Shown: positions 39,640 to 49,254, counted from the stretch's first letter. The stretch: 64,000 nt of DNA from an uncultured Holophagaceae bacterium (GCA_903927605.1 CAIYNT010000286.1:3003-67002); one strand, 5' to 3'. Translations and numbers: made by a program. Notes: a model not told the origin generated them from the letters alone.

Positions 39640-40071
39640 TTAGAGATAGGGGGTCCAGTCCCCGTTCCCGATTTCGGTCGCCTCCCGTTCCAGCCTGGGC
39701 AGACGTTCCACATGGAACACATAGACCCAGGCCTGGTAGCGGTGGCCTCCTTCAAGCAGAGCAGGCCGCACTTCCCGGGTGAAGAGACCTTCCTCCACAC
39801 CTTCGAGGGGGTCCAGATCCGCAAGGGCCGATTCAAGGTCGGCCTCATCTTCATAGCCCACAAAGTCCCCCCGCACCCACCCGGGGCCCGGTGGGGGTGC
39901 CCCGGGTTCGGCTGTGGGCACGAGGGCGGGGTATCCAGCGGGAAGGTGAAAGAGGCGCCCCGCGACCCAGGCAGGGGTCAGGCCCTCTGGATTTGTGCGC
40001 AGCAGCCAGGCGTGGCTGGGGCCACCCTCCCGCAGCGTCCCGTAGATGAACAGCCCATCAGCCGGAGTCAT
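39640..40071 (-). CDS. Gamma-glutamylcyclotransferase-fold (AIG2-like) protein
   Basis: 143 residues from ATG 40071 (MTPADGLF). A start at 40092 is also in frame but lies inside the glyA terminator hairpin, so it is unlikely. The N-terminal FIYGTLREGG is the BtrG/GGCT-fold signature. The central GDFVGYEDEADLESALADLDPLEGVEEGLFTREVRPA includes the conserved Asp and Glu region. Members cleave gamma-glutamyl amine bonds or have unknown substrates. A degenerate parS-like palindrome lies within the gene at the codons for FHVER. Confidence 0.85.
   Translation of the reverse strand: MTPADGLFIYGTLREGGPSHAWLLRTNPEGLTPAWVAGRLFHLPAGYPALVPTAEPGAPPPGPGWVRGDFVGYEDEADLESALADLDPLEGVEEGLFTREVRPALLEGGHRYQAWVYVFHVERLPRLEREATEIGNGDWTPYL
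39704..39719. other. parS-like centromere site 4, inside the cyclotransferase gene
   Basis: CGTTCCACATGGAACA matches 14 of 16 positions of the palindromic parS form, one mismatch in the central CACGTG. About 6.6 kb to the right of oriC. Confidence 0.5.
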
Positions 40072-40084
40072 CGGCGTCCCCCGT

Positions 40085-40122
40085 AAAAACATGCTGCCAA
40101 AACGCGAGGCGTTTTGGCAGCA
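40085..40122 (-). terminator. Rho-independent terminator of glyA
   Basis: On the minus strand a perfect 14-bp stem (40092-40105 with 40109-40122, arms TGCTGCCAAAACGC) closes on a three-base loop and is followed by TGTTTTTAC. It starts 28 bases after the glyA stop. Confidence 0.92.
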
Positions 40123-40149
40123 GCCAGGCCGTTCAGAATGGAACGAATG

Positions 40150-41388
40150 TTATTCCGGAATGGGGAATTGGTCCGTGAGATGAAAGACCTCCTGGCGAAC
40201 GCGGGCGAAAGTGCTTTCGTCGGCACGGTGGCGGAGGGTTAGGTCGAAGAACCGGGCGATATGGTCCATTTCTTCCTCCTTCATGCCGCGGGTCGTGAGG
40301 GCGGGGCTGCCCAGGCGCACACCGGAGGGCTTGAGAGGGGGGTTGGGGTCGAAGGGGATGCCGTTCTTGTTGGTAGTCATTCCGGCGCGGTGGAGGCATT
40401 CCTCGGCCTCGTGACCCAGCAACCCGTGGTCCCGCAAATCCACCAAAAAAAGGTGGTTATCCGTGCCGCCACTGACGATACGCCAACCCCGGTCCTGGAG
40501 TCCCTTGGCCAGCGCATGGGCATTGCGGATCACTTGGCCGCTGTAGGCCTTGAATTCAGGCTGTTGGATCTCATGCAGAGCCACGGCCTTGGCAGCGATC
40601 ACATGCATCAGGGGGCCACCTTGGATCCCAGGAAAGACTGCTCGATCGAGGTCCTTGGCGTACTGGGCCTTGCAGAGAATCATGCCCCCACGGGGCCCCC
40701 GCATGGTCTTGTGGGTGGTGGTGGTGACATAATCCGAATAGGGCACGGGATTGGGGTGGTGCCCCGTGGCGACCAGTCCGGCGATGTGGGCCATGTCCAC
40801 CATGAGCAAGGCGCTGACTTCGTCGCAGATCTGGCGGAAGAGGGGGAAGTTCCAGGTGCGACTGTAGGCGGAGGCGCCGACAACGATCATTTTGGGGCGG
40901 TGCTGCAGGGCCAGGGCACGGACCTCGTCCATGTCCACCCGCTCGTCCTCTTGGCGCACATGGTAGGGGACAAACTTGTAGAGGATGCCGGAACTGTTGA
41001 GGGGGTGGCCGTGGGTCAGATGCCCGCCATGGGCTAGGTCCAGTCCCAGGACCGTATCGCCGGGCTTCAATGCGGCGAGATAGACAGCCATGTTGGCCTG
41101 GGCCCCGCTGTGGGGCTGAACATTGGCGTGCTCAGCACCAAAGATCTGTTTGGCGCGGTCGCGGGCGAGGTTCTCGATGATGTCGACCTGGCTGCAACCA
41201 CCGTAGTACCGCTTGCCCGGATAGCCCTCTGCATACTTGTTGGTGAAGTGGGAGCCCATGCTCTGCATAACGGCACGGGAGGCATAGTTCTCCGAGGCGA
41301 TGAGCTCCAGGTGATGTCGCTGACGCTGGACCTCCAGTTCCAGGGCTTGGAACACGGCGGGATCAGAGGTGCGGATCACTTCATACAT
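40150..41388 (-). CDS. glyA: Serine hydroxymethyltransferase
   Basis: PLP enzyme interconverting serine and glycine and charging tetrahydrofolate with a one-carbon unit. 412 residues from ATG 41388. Signatures: [14 protein letters not shown] (about 29-42), [35 protein letters not shown], and [14 protein letters not shown] with the PLP lysine. Monocistronic, with its own strong terminator, and divergent from purB. The one-carbon and purine roles suggest shared need but no common control is visible. Confidence 0.98.
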   Translation of the reverse strand: MYEVIRTSDPAVFQALELEVQRQRHHLELIASENYASRAVMQSMGSHFTNKYAEGYPGKRYYGGCSQVDIIENLARDRAKQIFGAEHANVQPHSGAQANMAVYLAALKPGDTVLGLDLAHGGHLTHGHPLNSSGILYKFVPYHVRQEDERVDMDEVRALALQHRPKMIVVGASAYSRTWNFPLFRQICDEVSALLMVDMAHIAGLVATGHHPNPVPYSDYVTTTTHKTMRGPRGGMILCKAQYAKDLDRAVFPGIQGGPLMHVIAAKAVALHEIQQPEFKAYSGQVIRNAHALAKGLQDRGWRIVSGGTDNHLFLVDLRDHGLLGHEAEECLHRAGMTTNKNGIPFDPNPPLKPSGVRLGSPALTTRGMKEEEMDHIARFFDLTLRHRADESTFARVRQEVFHLTDQFPIPE

Positions 41389-41506
41389 GATGGTTACTCC
41401 CGGGTGATGCCCCTATCCTAGCCGCGCAAAGCCTTGGCCAAGGGACCCTCTTCGTGAGCAGGATCACAGCTCAGAGCGTGTGCGACACTGAAGGCCCGGA
41501 GTTCCC

Positions 41507-42958
41507 ATGTCCTTCCTTCCGCCCCACGACAATCCAGAACTGGAGCGATTCGAGCATCCCCTGGCTAGCCGGTATGCCAGCAAGGCCATGGTGCGCCTGC
41601 TGTCGCCACTGTATCGCCAGCGGGTGTGGCGGAGACTTTGGGTCGCCCTGGCCGAAGCTGAGTCCGAACTCGGGCTCCCTGTGACCAAGGCTCAGATCGC
41701 TGAACTGAGGGCCACCCAGGACGCCGTTGATCTTCAGGTCATTGCTAAACACGAATCCGCCCTTCGGCATGACGTAATGGCAGCGATCCACGCCTGGGGC
41801 GAACAGGCGCCAGGTGCACGCCCCATCATCCACCTGGGTGCCACCAGTTGTTTCGTCACGGACAACGGGGACCTGCTTATCGTCCATGAGGCCCTGGCCC
41901 TGCTGCGCCGCCGACTGCAGGATGTGATCGCAGCCCTGTCGGCCTTTGCGACCCAATGGCAGGACCAGCCCACGCTCGGATTCACGCACTTCCAGCCAGC
42001 CCAGCCCACCACCGTGGGCAAGCGCGCCACGCTGTGGATCCAGGATCTCCTGCTGGACCTGGAGGATCTGGACCACGTCACCCGTACCACGCCCGTGCGG
42101 GGCGTGAAGGGCACCACGGGTACCCAGGCCAGCTTTTTGGAGCTTTTCGAAGGCGACGGCATGAAGGTGGAAGCCCTGGAAAAGCGGTTCTGCGCCAAGG
42201 TGGGTTTCCCGGCCATCCCTGTTTCAGGCCAGACGGCCACACGCAAACTGGAGGACCGGATCGGTCAGGTACTCTGTGGTATCGCCGCCAGCGCCTCGAA
42301 GTTCGCCAGCGACCTGCGCCTGCTTCAGCACCTGAAAGAGGTCGAGGAGCCCTTCGAATCAAAGCAGATCGGCTCCAGCGCCATGCCCTACAAGCGCAAC
42401 CCCATGCGCTCAGAGCGCATCAACAGCCTCGCACGCTTCGTGCTGGGGCTGTTGCCCTCTACCTACCAGACCAGCGCGAGCCAGTGGATGGAGCGCACCC
42501 TGGATGACAGCGCCCATCGTCGCCTCACCATCAGCCAGGGCCTGCTGGCAGCGGATGCAATCCTGGTGCTCTTCCGCAACGTGGCTTCCGGACTGGTGGT
42601 CTACCCGAGGATGATCGAGGCGCGCCTCGCCCAGGAGTTGCCCTTCATGGCCGCCGAAGTACTGCTCATGGAGGCCGTGAAAAGGGGCGGCGATCGTCAG
42701 GACCTGCACGAACGATTCCGGGTGGCGGCCCTGGAAGCCGGTCGGCGCATCAAGGCTGAGGGTCGCCCCAACGAGTTGTTGAAGCTCCTGGCCGAGGATC
42801 CGGCTTGGACCATGAATGAAACCGAACTGATCGCCCTGCTGGACGCCTCCCGGTTCACGGGACGCGCTGGAGAGCAAGTGCGACACTTCCTGGCGGGTCC
42901 CGTAGCCACTGCCATGCAGGACCATGTCCCGGCGGATGAATCCGCGGTTCGGGTTTGA
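41507..42958 (+). CDS. purB: Adenylosuccinate lyase
   Basis: Two steps of purine synthesis (SAICAR and adenylosuccinate cleavage). 483 residues, in the longer eukaryote-like form rather than the 430-residue bacillar one. Signature GSSAMPYKRNPMRSER (about 289-304) with the catalytic flexible loop; IHLGATSCFVTDNGD and TLGFTHFQPAQPTTVGKR are further family motifs, including the catalytic His. ATG 41507. Leads a three-gene plus-strand block with the Asd-like and ferredoxin genes. Confidence 0.95.
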   Translation: MSFLPPHDNPELERFEHPLASRYASKAMVRLLSPLYRQRVWRRLWVALAEAESELGLPVTKAQIAELRATQDAVDLQVIAKHESALRHDVMAAIHAWGEQAPGARPIIHLGATSCFVTDNGDLLIVHEALALLRRRLQDVIAALSAFATQWQDQPTLGFTHFQPAQPTTVGKRATLWIQDLLLDLEDLDHVTRTTPVRGVKGTTGTQASFLELFEGDGMKVEALEKRFCAKVGFPAIPVSGQTATRKLEDRIGQVLCGIAASASKFASDLRLLQHLKEVEEPFESKQIGSSAMPYKRNPMRSERINSLARFVLGLLPSTYQTSASQWMERTLDDSAHRRLTISQGLLAADAILVLFRNVASGLVVYPRMIEARLAQELPFMAAEVLLMEAVKRGGDRQDLHERFRVAALEAGRRIKAEGRPNELLKLLAEDPAWTMNETELIALLDASRFTGRAGEQVRHFLAGPVATAMQDHVPADESAVRV

Positions 42959-42974
42959 CATCGAAAGGGTCGAC

Positions 42975-43802
42975 ATGCTGAAACTTGCCGTCATTGGCGC
43001 CCAGACATTGCTGGGCCGCGAACTCGTGGGTGCCCTGGAGGCTCGGGACGCATCCGTGGTGCCACTCTCTGTCGGTGCGCTCACGGTGGAGGAAGAGGTT
43101 GGCGACCTGGTGGTCTTTGCCCCAAGCAAGCTGCTGCTGGAGGGGTTGGATGCGGTGCTCCTGGCGGACACTCCGGATTTGGACCTGCTGGAGGGCTTCC
43201 CGGGGCGCATCCTGGACCTTCGACCCGAGCCGGAGGTGAGGATTGAGCCCTTGCCGCTCGCCGGTGCCTGGCCACAGGGAATCAAGTCGCTACGGGGTCG
43301 ACCAGCCCTGGAGCAGGTGCTGGCCCTGATCCCATCCCTGCTCGACGGCGTGGGGGAGGTGGGCGGAACCCACCTGCGTTCAGTGGCCTGGATGGGGGAC
43401 CGGGGCCTGGACGGCCTCGTGGAGCAGACGCTTGCGGTGCTCAATGGGGAGGATCCGGATTTGACCAAGCTGGGCTATCGCCAGGCCTTTGAAGTGGTCC
43501 CCGTCACACCAACAGTGGGAAAGGGCCGACTGATGGAGGTTCGGGTGCCATCCTTCCACGGGGACCTGCTGATTCTCCAGATTCGAGCCGTCGAAGGGCA
43601 GGGCCTGACGAAGAAGGAGGCGCCGGCAGGCGTGAAGTGGGTGGAGACCACACCCAGCTCCCGGGATGTGGCCGTGAGCGCCGAGCTCCTGGCCAACGTC
43701 GATCTCACCGGGGATGGAAGGGCCGCCATGCTTACCCTGGGCTTTGATCCCGTGCTCTGGGGCGTGCTTCGTCCCACCATGCGGGTTCTCGGACTCATGT
43801 AG
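42975..43802 (+). CDS. Asd-like dehydrogenase paralogue lacking the catalytic cysteine
   Basis: ATG 42975 (MLKLAVIGAQTLLGRELV) after GAAAGG; 275 residues. The N-terminal Rossmann motif and the overall layout (including VPVTPTVGKGRLMEVRVP and a C-terminal helix-strand end) match aspartate-semialdehyde dehydrogenase. The region that should carry N-x-G/N-C with the nucleophile instead reads LRSVAWMGDRGLDGLVEQ, so catalysis as an aldehyde dehydrogenase is unlikely. It is reminiscent of the catalytically dead USG-1 relatives. A genuine asd lies at 59.5 kb. Sits between purB and a ferredoxin, 16 bases after purB. Confidence 0.8.
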   Translation: MLKLAVIGAQTLLGRELVGALEARDASVVPLSVGALTVEEEVGDLVVFAPSKLLLEGLDAVLLADTPDLDLLEGFPGRILDLRPEPEVRIEPLPLAGAWPQGIKSLRGRPALEQVLALIPSLLDGVGEVGGTHLRSVAWMGDRGLDGLVEQTLAVLNGEDPDLTKLGYRQAFEVVPVTPTVGKGRLMEVRVPSFHGDLLILQIRAVEGQGLTKKEAPAGVKWVETTPSSRDVAVSAELLANVDLTGDGRAAMLTLGFDPVLWGVLRPTMRVLGLM

Positions 43803-43808
43803 GGACCC

Positions 43809-44453
43809 GTGGCCAGAAAGTTGGATGAACCCCAGGAACGCGGCGACTTCTTTAAGTCTCTGGGGACCCTGCTCGCTGGGTTCGTGGCGAACAGCCTTGA
43901 AGAAGCGGTCACGGGTCTGGGGCCCAAGCTCCTGAGGCCTCCCGGCGCTCTCGACGAGCTGGAATTCCTCACCAAATGCACCCGCTGTGATAAGTGCATG
44001 CGGGCCTGCCCTGAGAACGCCATCCTCGTGGCGCCGCCTTCGGCGGGCCTGGCGCTGAAGACCCCGTATCTCGATCCGCGAAGTGTCCCGTGTTTCCTTT
44101 GCACCACGCTGCCCTGTATCACAGCCTGCGAAGATGGGGCCCTGGTCTGGCCGAAGCGAACCATGGCTGGTGGTACGGTGATTGATGGGCCCAAGGCTGT
44201 GCGCATGGGCACCGCCCGCGTGAAGCAAGCCCGGTGTGTCACCTGGGAAACAGTGGACCGCGAGGCACGTGCCTGCCGAATCTGCGTGGACCGCTGTCCC
44301 TATCCAGAAGAGGCCCTTCGGATTGCTCTCGCCGAAGGGGCAACCATCGGGCATCCCGTGGTGGATGCTGAAACGTGCACCGGGTGTGGGATCTGTGTGT
44401 TCGCCTGTCCTGCAGAGCCCACAGCGATCGTGGTGGAACCCCGGCGGGGCTGA
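43809..44453 (+). CDS. Multi-cluster 4Fe-4S ferredoxin, NapG-like
   Basis: 214 residues from GTG 43809, only six bases after the Asd-like gene. Four Cys groups are visible: CTRCDKCMRACP (about 57-68), CFLCTTLPCITAC (about 97-109), CRICVDRCP (about 156-164) and CTGCGICVFACP (about 189-200). The irregular spacing of groups 2 and 3 is like NapG/NapF-type polyferredoxins. No twin-arginine or Sec signal is seen, so it is probably cytoplasmic. Electron-transfer partners are not encoded nearby. Convergent with lipA. Confidence 0.88.
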   Translation: MARKLDEPQERGDFFKSLGTLLAGFVANSLEEAVTGLGPKLLRPPGALDELEFLTKCTRCDKCMRACPENAILVAPPSAGLALKTPYLDPRSVPCFLCTTLPCITACEDGALVWPKRTMAGGTVIDGPKAVRMGTARVKQARCVTWETVDREARACRICVDRCPYPEEALRIALAEGATIGHPVVDAETCTGCGICVFACPAEPTAIVVEPRRG

Positions 44454-44459
44454 TCCGGC

Positions 44460-45386
44460 TCACGCGATGGAAATGCCTTCCAGTTCGGCCACCTCATGGG
44501 CGTTGAAGCTGGAGCGCACGAGGGGACCGGCATAGACGGTGCTGAAGCCGAGGGCCTTTGCTTTCGCACCCAGGGCAGCGAACTCGTCCGGAGGCACATA
44601 GCGCTTCACGGGAAGCTGGTGGCGGGTCGGGCGCAAGTACTGGCCCAGGGTGAGGATATCCACGCCCGCGCCGACCAGGGCTTCAAAGGTGGCCATCAAC
44701 TCGCTCTCGGTTTCACCCAGCCCCAGCATGAGGCCGCTCTTGGTGCGGAAGCCGGAGCCATAGAGTGCCGTCCCCAACTGTTTCGCATGCGTGAGCACGC
44801 GAAGGCTTCGCTCAAACCTGCCTGCGGGCCGCACCTCCACGTAGAGGCTTGGCACGGTCTCGGTGTTGTGGTTGAACACGGCAGGACCAGCGGCCACCAC
44901 ACGGGCAACGGCAGCCAGATCGCCCAGGAAATCCGGTACCAGCACTTCCACGTCCACGCCGGGATTGCGGCGTCGGATGGCGAGGATGGTGTCGGCGAAG
45001 TGGGCGGCCCCGCCGTCGGGCAGGTCGTCCCGGTTTACGCTGGTGAGCACGACGAAGCGCAGGTTGAGGGCAGCCACCCGCTCGGCAGTTTCCTCGGGCT
45101 CCTGGAGATTCAGAGGCCTGGGTTGGCCACTCTGGATGCTACAGAAACCGCAGGCGCGGGTGCAGACATCCCCCATGAGGAGGAATGTGGCCGTGCCCTG
45201 GGTGAAGCAGTGGTTGCGGTTGGGGCAACGGGCCTCCTCACAGACCGTATGGAGCTGCGAGTCGCGCAGGTTCCGCTTCATCCTATGCAGGTTGCCGAGC
45301 TTCACCCGTTCTTTGGCGATCCACTCCGGAAGGCGAGGGTGCCCCTCAAGCACCTCGCGACCTACGCGCTTCGAGAAACGGGGCAT
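44460..45386 (-). CDS. lipA: Lipoyl synthase
   Basis: Radical-SAM enzyme that inserts two sulfurs into octanoyl groups on lipoyl domains. ATG 45386 (MPRFSKRVGREVLEG) gives 308 residues; the frame stays open upstream only as antisense of the next gene. The auxiliary-cluster Cys motif is CEEARCPNRNHC (about 51-62) and the radical-SAM motif is CTRACGFC. Near the C-terminus lie LPVKRYVPPDEF and GPLVRSSFNA with the conserved RSS. lipB is not adjacent. Confidence 0.97.
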   Translation of the reverse strand: MPRFSKRVGREVLEGHPRLPEWIAKERVKLGNLHRMKRNLRDSQLHTVCEEARCPNRNHCFTQGTATFLLMGDVCTRACGFCSIQSGQPRPLNLQEPEETAERVAALNLRFVVLTSVNRDDLPDGGAAHFADTILAIRRRNPGVDVEVLVPDFLGDLAAVARVVAAGPAVFNHNTETVPSLYVEVRPAGRFERSLRVLTHAKQLGTALYGSGFRTKSGLMLGLGETESELMATFEALVGAGVDILTLGQYLRPTRHQLPVKRYVPPDEFAALGAKAKALGFSTVYAGPLVRSSFNAHEVAELEGISIA

Positions 45387-45425
45387 CCGGACTCCTGATC
45401 CCCCAGTTTTCCGTAAACTGCAGAA

Positions 45426-46367
45426 ATGTCCAAACCGCTTTCCAGGCTGCTGCGCCGCGAGCAGTTTGCCTTTCTGGCCCGGGACCGTTCTGCCTGGGGC
45501 GATCACCTGGATCGGGTGCGGGCCTTTCTGGGACAGGGCCTGCAATCCGCGGATCCCATGCGACCCGTCCTGATTCTCGGGGCCGGATCGGGCCTGGAGG
45601 TTCCCTGGGCCCTGGCGCCACCAGGCACCACGGGTTGGGATGGCGATCCCTGGAGCCGCCTCTGGACCGCACTGCGCCATCATGGCTGGCCACCCTGGAG
45701 CTTCGAGGATCTGACCGGCGGAATGGCCGAACTGGATGCCACCACCCGGCGGGCGGTCCTGGAACCCTGGTCGGGACACCGCAGGGAGCGGGAGGTCGCG
45801 AAGAGGCGACTGGCCGGCCTCCTGCCCTCCCTCCAGCCGGATCCAGGAGCGTTGCGCGTCTGGATCAAGGCACACCAGCCCGGAACCATCCTGGTTGCCA
45901 ACGTCATGGGCCAGTTCGGCGTGGTGGCCGAGAAAGTGGTTGAGGCCGTTTTTGGTGGGCCGCCCTGGGATCTGGACCCCGAGCGGGAGGAGCCCCTGGC
46001 CGATGCCCTGGCAGCCTGGACGACACGCGCCCTCAAGGCCTTCCTGCTGGTGTTGCGTGAAAGCGGTGCCGATCTCTGGCTGGTGCATGACCGGGCCGTG
46101 GTGTTCGGCGGAGGTTCCCTGGCCTTGGGCCCATGGGAGGATGCCTGGGCCAGTCAGCTAGGCTCTGAGGGAGCGCCCATCGAGACCAGCGACGCGTTGG
46201 CGGGTGTGGATGTTCTTTCCTTTCTGCTTGAAGGCGGGCTGGACCTGGCAGAGAAGGAACGTTGGCTTTGGCCGGTGGCGCCCGGACAGCGGCACCTCAT
46301 CGAGGCCCTCATGGTCAGGCGAGCAGGGAATTCCCTGTGCCAACGGTCAACCCTTGCCCCCCGCTGA
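45426..46367 (+). CDS. Protein of unknown function with nucleotide-binding-like N-terminus
   Basis: 313 residues, no family recognised. The stretch RPVLILGAGSGLEVPWALAP (about 46-65) followed by GWDGDPWSRLW looks like the motif I and acidic loop of a class I S-adenosylmethionine methyltransferase, and ILVANVMGQFGVVAEKVVEAVF (about 157-178) could be motif IV. Other motifs are too weak to be sure. It is divergent from lipA by about 40 bases and precedes the potassium transporter gene by 88. Confidence 0.7.
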   Translation: MSKPLSRLLRREQFAFLARDRSAWGDHLDRVRAFLGQGLQSADPMRPVLILGAGSGLEVPWALAPPGTTGWDGDPWSRLWTALRHHGWPPWSFEDLTGGMAELDATTRRAVLEPWSGHRREREVAKRRLAGLLPSLQPDPGALRVWIKAHQPGTILVANVMGQFGVVAEKVVEAVFGGPPWDLDPEREEPLADALAAWTTRALKAFLLVLRESGADLWLVHDRAVVFGGGSLALGPWEDAWASQLGSEGAPIETSDALAGVDVLSFLLEGGLDLAEKERWLWPVAPGQRHLIEALMVRRAGNSLCQRSTLAPR

Positions 46368-46455
46368 CGACCGCAAAGGCCATAATGGATTCCCCCGGAA
46401 CAGCCAGCTCTTCCGACCCGTGGCTTACAGCCCGTCGAACCAGGAAACCCGAACA

Positions 46456-48345
46456 ATGCCCACTTTCCGAAGACTGATCCTGGGCCGGCGTCTCGCCAGT
46501 GAAGAGAGCCATGAAACCAAGATCAGCAACCCCATTGCTCTGGCGGTATTCAGCTCGGATGCACTGTCCTCTGTGGCCTATGGCACGCAGGAAATCATGG
46601 CGCCTCTTACGGCGGCCATCGCCATCCTCGGCGCGGGTGTCCTGGGCTGGTCATGGTGGGTGGCCCTGGGCATTGTGGCCCTGCTGCTGGTGCTGAACAT
46701 CAGCTATCGCCAGACCATCCACGCCTACCCCGGTGGAGGGGGCGCCTACATTGTGGCGAAGGACAACCTGGGTGAAGTCGCCGCCCAGACCGCAGGCGCC
46801 TCCCTGCTCATCGATTACATCCTGACCGTGGCCGTGTCGATCTCTGCGGGAGTTTCGGCCATCGTGTCCGCCTTCCCCGGGTTGGAGCCCCATCGCATCT
46901 TTCTCGCCGAGGCCATTATCGCCTTCGTCGCGCTGATGAACCTGCGGGGCGTGAAGGAGAGTGGGCTGGTGTTCTCCGTGCCTACCTATGGCTTCGTGGT
47001 GTGCATCGTGGGGCTGTTAATCAAGGGTTTCTGGAACGTGGCCACGGGCCACAGTGCAGTGGCGCATGTCGCAGCTGCCCACATGGAAGGCACCACAAAA
47101 CTGGCTGCGGTGTGGCTCTTCGCCCGGGCTTATAGCGCGGGCTGCACGGCCCTGACGGGTGTAGAGGCCATCAGCAATGGGGTGACCGTGTTCAAAGCGC
47201 CAGCCGCCCACAATGCCTCAAAAACCATGACCTGGATGGTGGTGATCCTCGGAACCATGTTCCTCGGCATCACGTACCTGACCAACCATTTTGGGCTGAC
47301 GTACCACCCGGACGCCTCAGAAACCCTGCTGTCACAGTTGACCCGGGTCATCCTGGGCGGCGCGGAACATGGATTCCCCAGGCTGGTCTATCTCACCACC
47401 ACGGGCTTCACGATGGCCATCCTGGCCCTGGCCGCCAACACAGCCTATGCGGATTTCCCACGGCTTGCCGCCCTGCAGGCCAAGGATGGCTTCCTGCCCC
47501 GCCAGTTCACGAGCCAGGGAGACCGGCTGGTGTTCTCGAACGGCATTCTCATTCTCTCCGTGGCTGCCGGGTTTCTGGTGCTGCTGTTCGGGGCAAAGGA
47601 AGACCACTTGCTGCCGCTTTATGCCGTGGGCGTGTTCCTGGGGTTCACCCTCAGCCAGACAGGCATGGTGCTCCGCTGGTTCCGTCTGAAGGGATCCCAT
47701 TGGCATGTGAAGGCCCTGGTAAACGGCATCGGTGCCTTGACGGCGCTGGTCGTCATGCTGGTTATTGCCGTGACCCGATTCCTGCATGGGGCCTGGATTG
47801 TATTGTTTCTAGTGCCCGCCATGGTCATTGTCTTCTTCAATATCCATCGCCACTACATCCGGGTGAAATCCATCCTGGCCGGGAGTCGGGCAGACTTCAT
47901 CAGCCCCCGCAAAAATCGGGTGGTGGTGCTGGTTTCCGGCATCCATTCAGGAGTAGTCCAGTCCCTCAACTACGCCAAGGTCATCGCCGAGCACGGTGAG
48001 GTCGAGGCGCTTACAGTGGACTTTCCCGATGAGAACGGGCGCGACAGTGCCTCCCTTGAGAAGCTCCGCTCGGATTGGCCCAGGTACTGCGAAGGCATTC
48101 CCCTGCGCGCCCTCCGCAGCCCCTACCGGAAGATTGTGGAACCCATCGTGGACGAGCTGGACCGCATGCGGCGGGCCGAACCCGAATACACCATCACCGT
48201 GATCCTGCCCGAGTTCGTCACGGGCCACTGGTGGGCCAACCTGCTGCACAACCAGACGGCCTGGCGCATCAAGACCACCCTGCTGATGAAGCCCAAAACC
48301 GTGGTGATCTCGATCCCGTACCACCTGGAACCCCTGGTGGAGTAG
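46456..48345 (+). CDS. KimA-like APC-family potassium transporter
   Basis: 629 residues from ATG 46456. The N-terminus (KISNPIALAVFSSDALSSVAYGTQEI) closely follows the KimA/YdaO family, with twelve predicted helices through about residue 440. A C-terminal cytoplasmic domain (about 455-629) begins RKNRVVVLVSGIHSGVVQSLNYA and resembles a universal-stress-like fold. KimA is a high-affinity potassium/proton symporter inhibited by c-di-AMP in Bacillus; whether that applies here is unknown. No c-di-AMP riboswitch was seen in the 88-base leader. Confidence 0.85.
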   Translation: MPTFRRLILGRRLASEESHETKISNPIALAVFSSDALSSVAYGTQEIMAPLTAAIAILGAGVLGWSWWVALGIVALLLVLNISYRQTIHAYPGGGGAYIVAKDNLGEVAAQTAGASLLIDYILTVAVSISAGVSAIVSAFPGLEPHRIFLAEAIIAFVALMNLRGVKESGLVFSVPTYGFVVCIVGLLIKGFWNVATGHSAVAHVAAAHMEGTTKLAAVWLFARAYSAGCTALTGVEAISNGVTVFKAPAAHNASKTMTWMVVILGTMFLGITYLTNHFGLTYHPDASETLLSQLTRVILGGAEHGFPRLVYLTTTGFTMAILALAANTAYADFPRLAALQAKDGFLPRQFTSQGDRLVFSNGILILSVAAGFLVLLFGAKEDHLLPLYAVGVFLGFTLSQTGMVLRWFRLKGSHWHVKALVNGIGALTALVVMLVIAVTRFLHGAWIVLFLVPAMVIVFFNIHRHYIRVKSILAGSRADFISPRKNRVVVLVSGIHSGVVQSLNYAKVIAEHGEVEALTVDFPDENGRDSASLEKLRSDWPRYCEGIPLRALRSPYRKIVEPIVDELDRMRRAEPEYTITVILPEFVTGHWWANLLHNQTAWRIKTTLLMKPKTVVISIPYHLEPLVE

Positions 48346-48350
48346 CCCGA

Positions 48351-49064
48351 TCACCGCATGCGGGACACAGGACGGGACAGAAGTTCCTGGCCGCTGAGCA
48401 GTTCGGCGAGGGTCTGGTGGCGGGGGCCGAGCACCATACAGAGGAAACTCAACGGGAAGCAGAGCACCGAGAGCAGGTGGACCAGGGAGAAGGCCATGCG
48501 CCGCTCGGGCGTGTTCTCGGGCAGGGTGACGCCAAAGAAGCCCATCAACGGGGACTGTCCCGTGAGCACCAGGGGCGCCATGAAGAGGATCCAGGACACC
48601 GCAAGCAGGTAGGGGACCACCAGGGGCCAGGCGCCTTCGAACAGCCGCAGGGGGGAGACACCCAGCGCCAAGGCTGGCAACAGCAGCGCCAATCCCTGGA
48701 TCAGGGCCAACAGCAGCGCTTCGGTGGCCTCGACCTTGACCAGAGGCCAGAAACTGGCGGCGGGCTCCTCGATGCCGAGGGTTGACTTGGTGGCCGGGAC
48801 CGTCGGGGGCTCGGGGTTGCCGGGCCGTTCCAGTTCTTCGGGACTGACCTCCACAGCGACCGGGGCCACCCGTCCGAGAGCGGGTGCAGTGAGGGCCCGG
48901 GGTGGGGAGTCGAACCCCGCCTGGGCCAAGGCCGAGGCCTGGAAGAGCAGGGGGCGGCCCTGCCGGGGGGGCGCCAGCGCCAAGCCGCACTCAGGACATT
49001 CCGCCGCGAGGGGCGAAAGACGTGTGTGGCAACTGGGGCAGGTACGCCGGGTGGGATGGGTCAT
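48351..49064 (-). CDS. Zinc-ribbon and RDD-domain membrane protein
   Basis: 237 residues. The N-terminal zinc ribbon has two Cys pairs (CPSCHTRL and CPECGLAL, about 9-27). A Pro-rich linker of about 70 residues follows. The C-terminal half has four hydrophobic helices in an RDD-like arrangement, with TGQSPLMGFFGVTL and RRMAFSLVHLLSVL in place of the usual RDD acidic motifs. Role unknown. Convergent with the KimA-like gene. Confidence 0.75.
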   Translation of the reverse strand: MTHPTRRTCPSCHTRLSPLAAECPECGLALAPPRQGRPLLFQASALAQAGFDSPPRALTAPALGRVAPVAVEVSPEELERPGNPEPPTVPATKSTLGIEEPAASFWPLVKVEATEALLLALIQGLALLLPALALGVSPLRLFEGAWPLVVPYLLAVSWILFMAPLVLTGQSPLMGFFGVTLPENTPERRMAFSLVHLLSVLCFPLSFLCMVLGPRHQTLAELLSGQELLSRPVSRMR

Positions 49065-49254
49065 CGGAAACCATCATCGGCCAAAGCGCATGGATAGAGA
49101 ACCACCTGACCATATTCCAGTGAAGGGAGGCCCACCAAACACAGTAAAAGACCCTGTTGCGGCGCGTTGGGGCCGTGGGACCATCGGTGGTTCCGGCCTC
49201 GACGGCCTTTGACTTTCAATCCCAGCCACACTCAGGCCGAAAAAGGATCCCGCG

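Noticed and set aside
40072..40092. Longer start for the cyclotransferase gene (MFLRGTP)
   Set aside because: That start codon lies in the stem of the glyA terminator, and the family N-terminus begins after the later ATG.
45387..46088. Upstream extension of lipA on the minus strand
   Set aside because: It adds about 234 residues with no similarity to lipoyl synthase and lies antisense to the 45426 gene; the ATG at 45386 gives the normal length.
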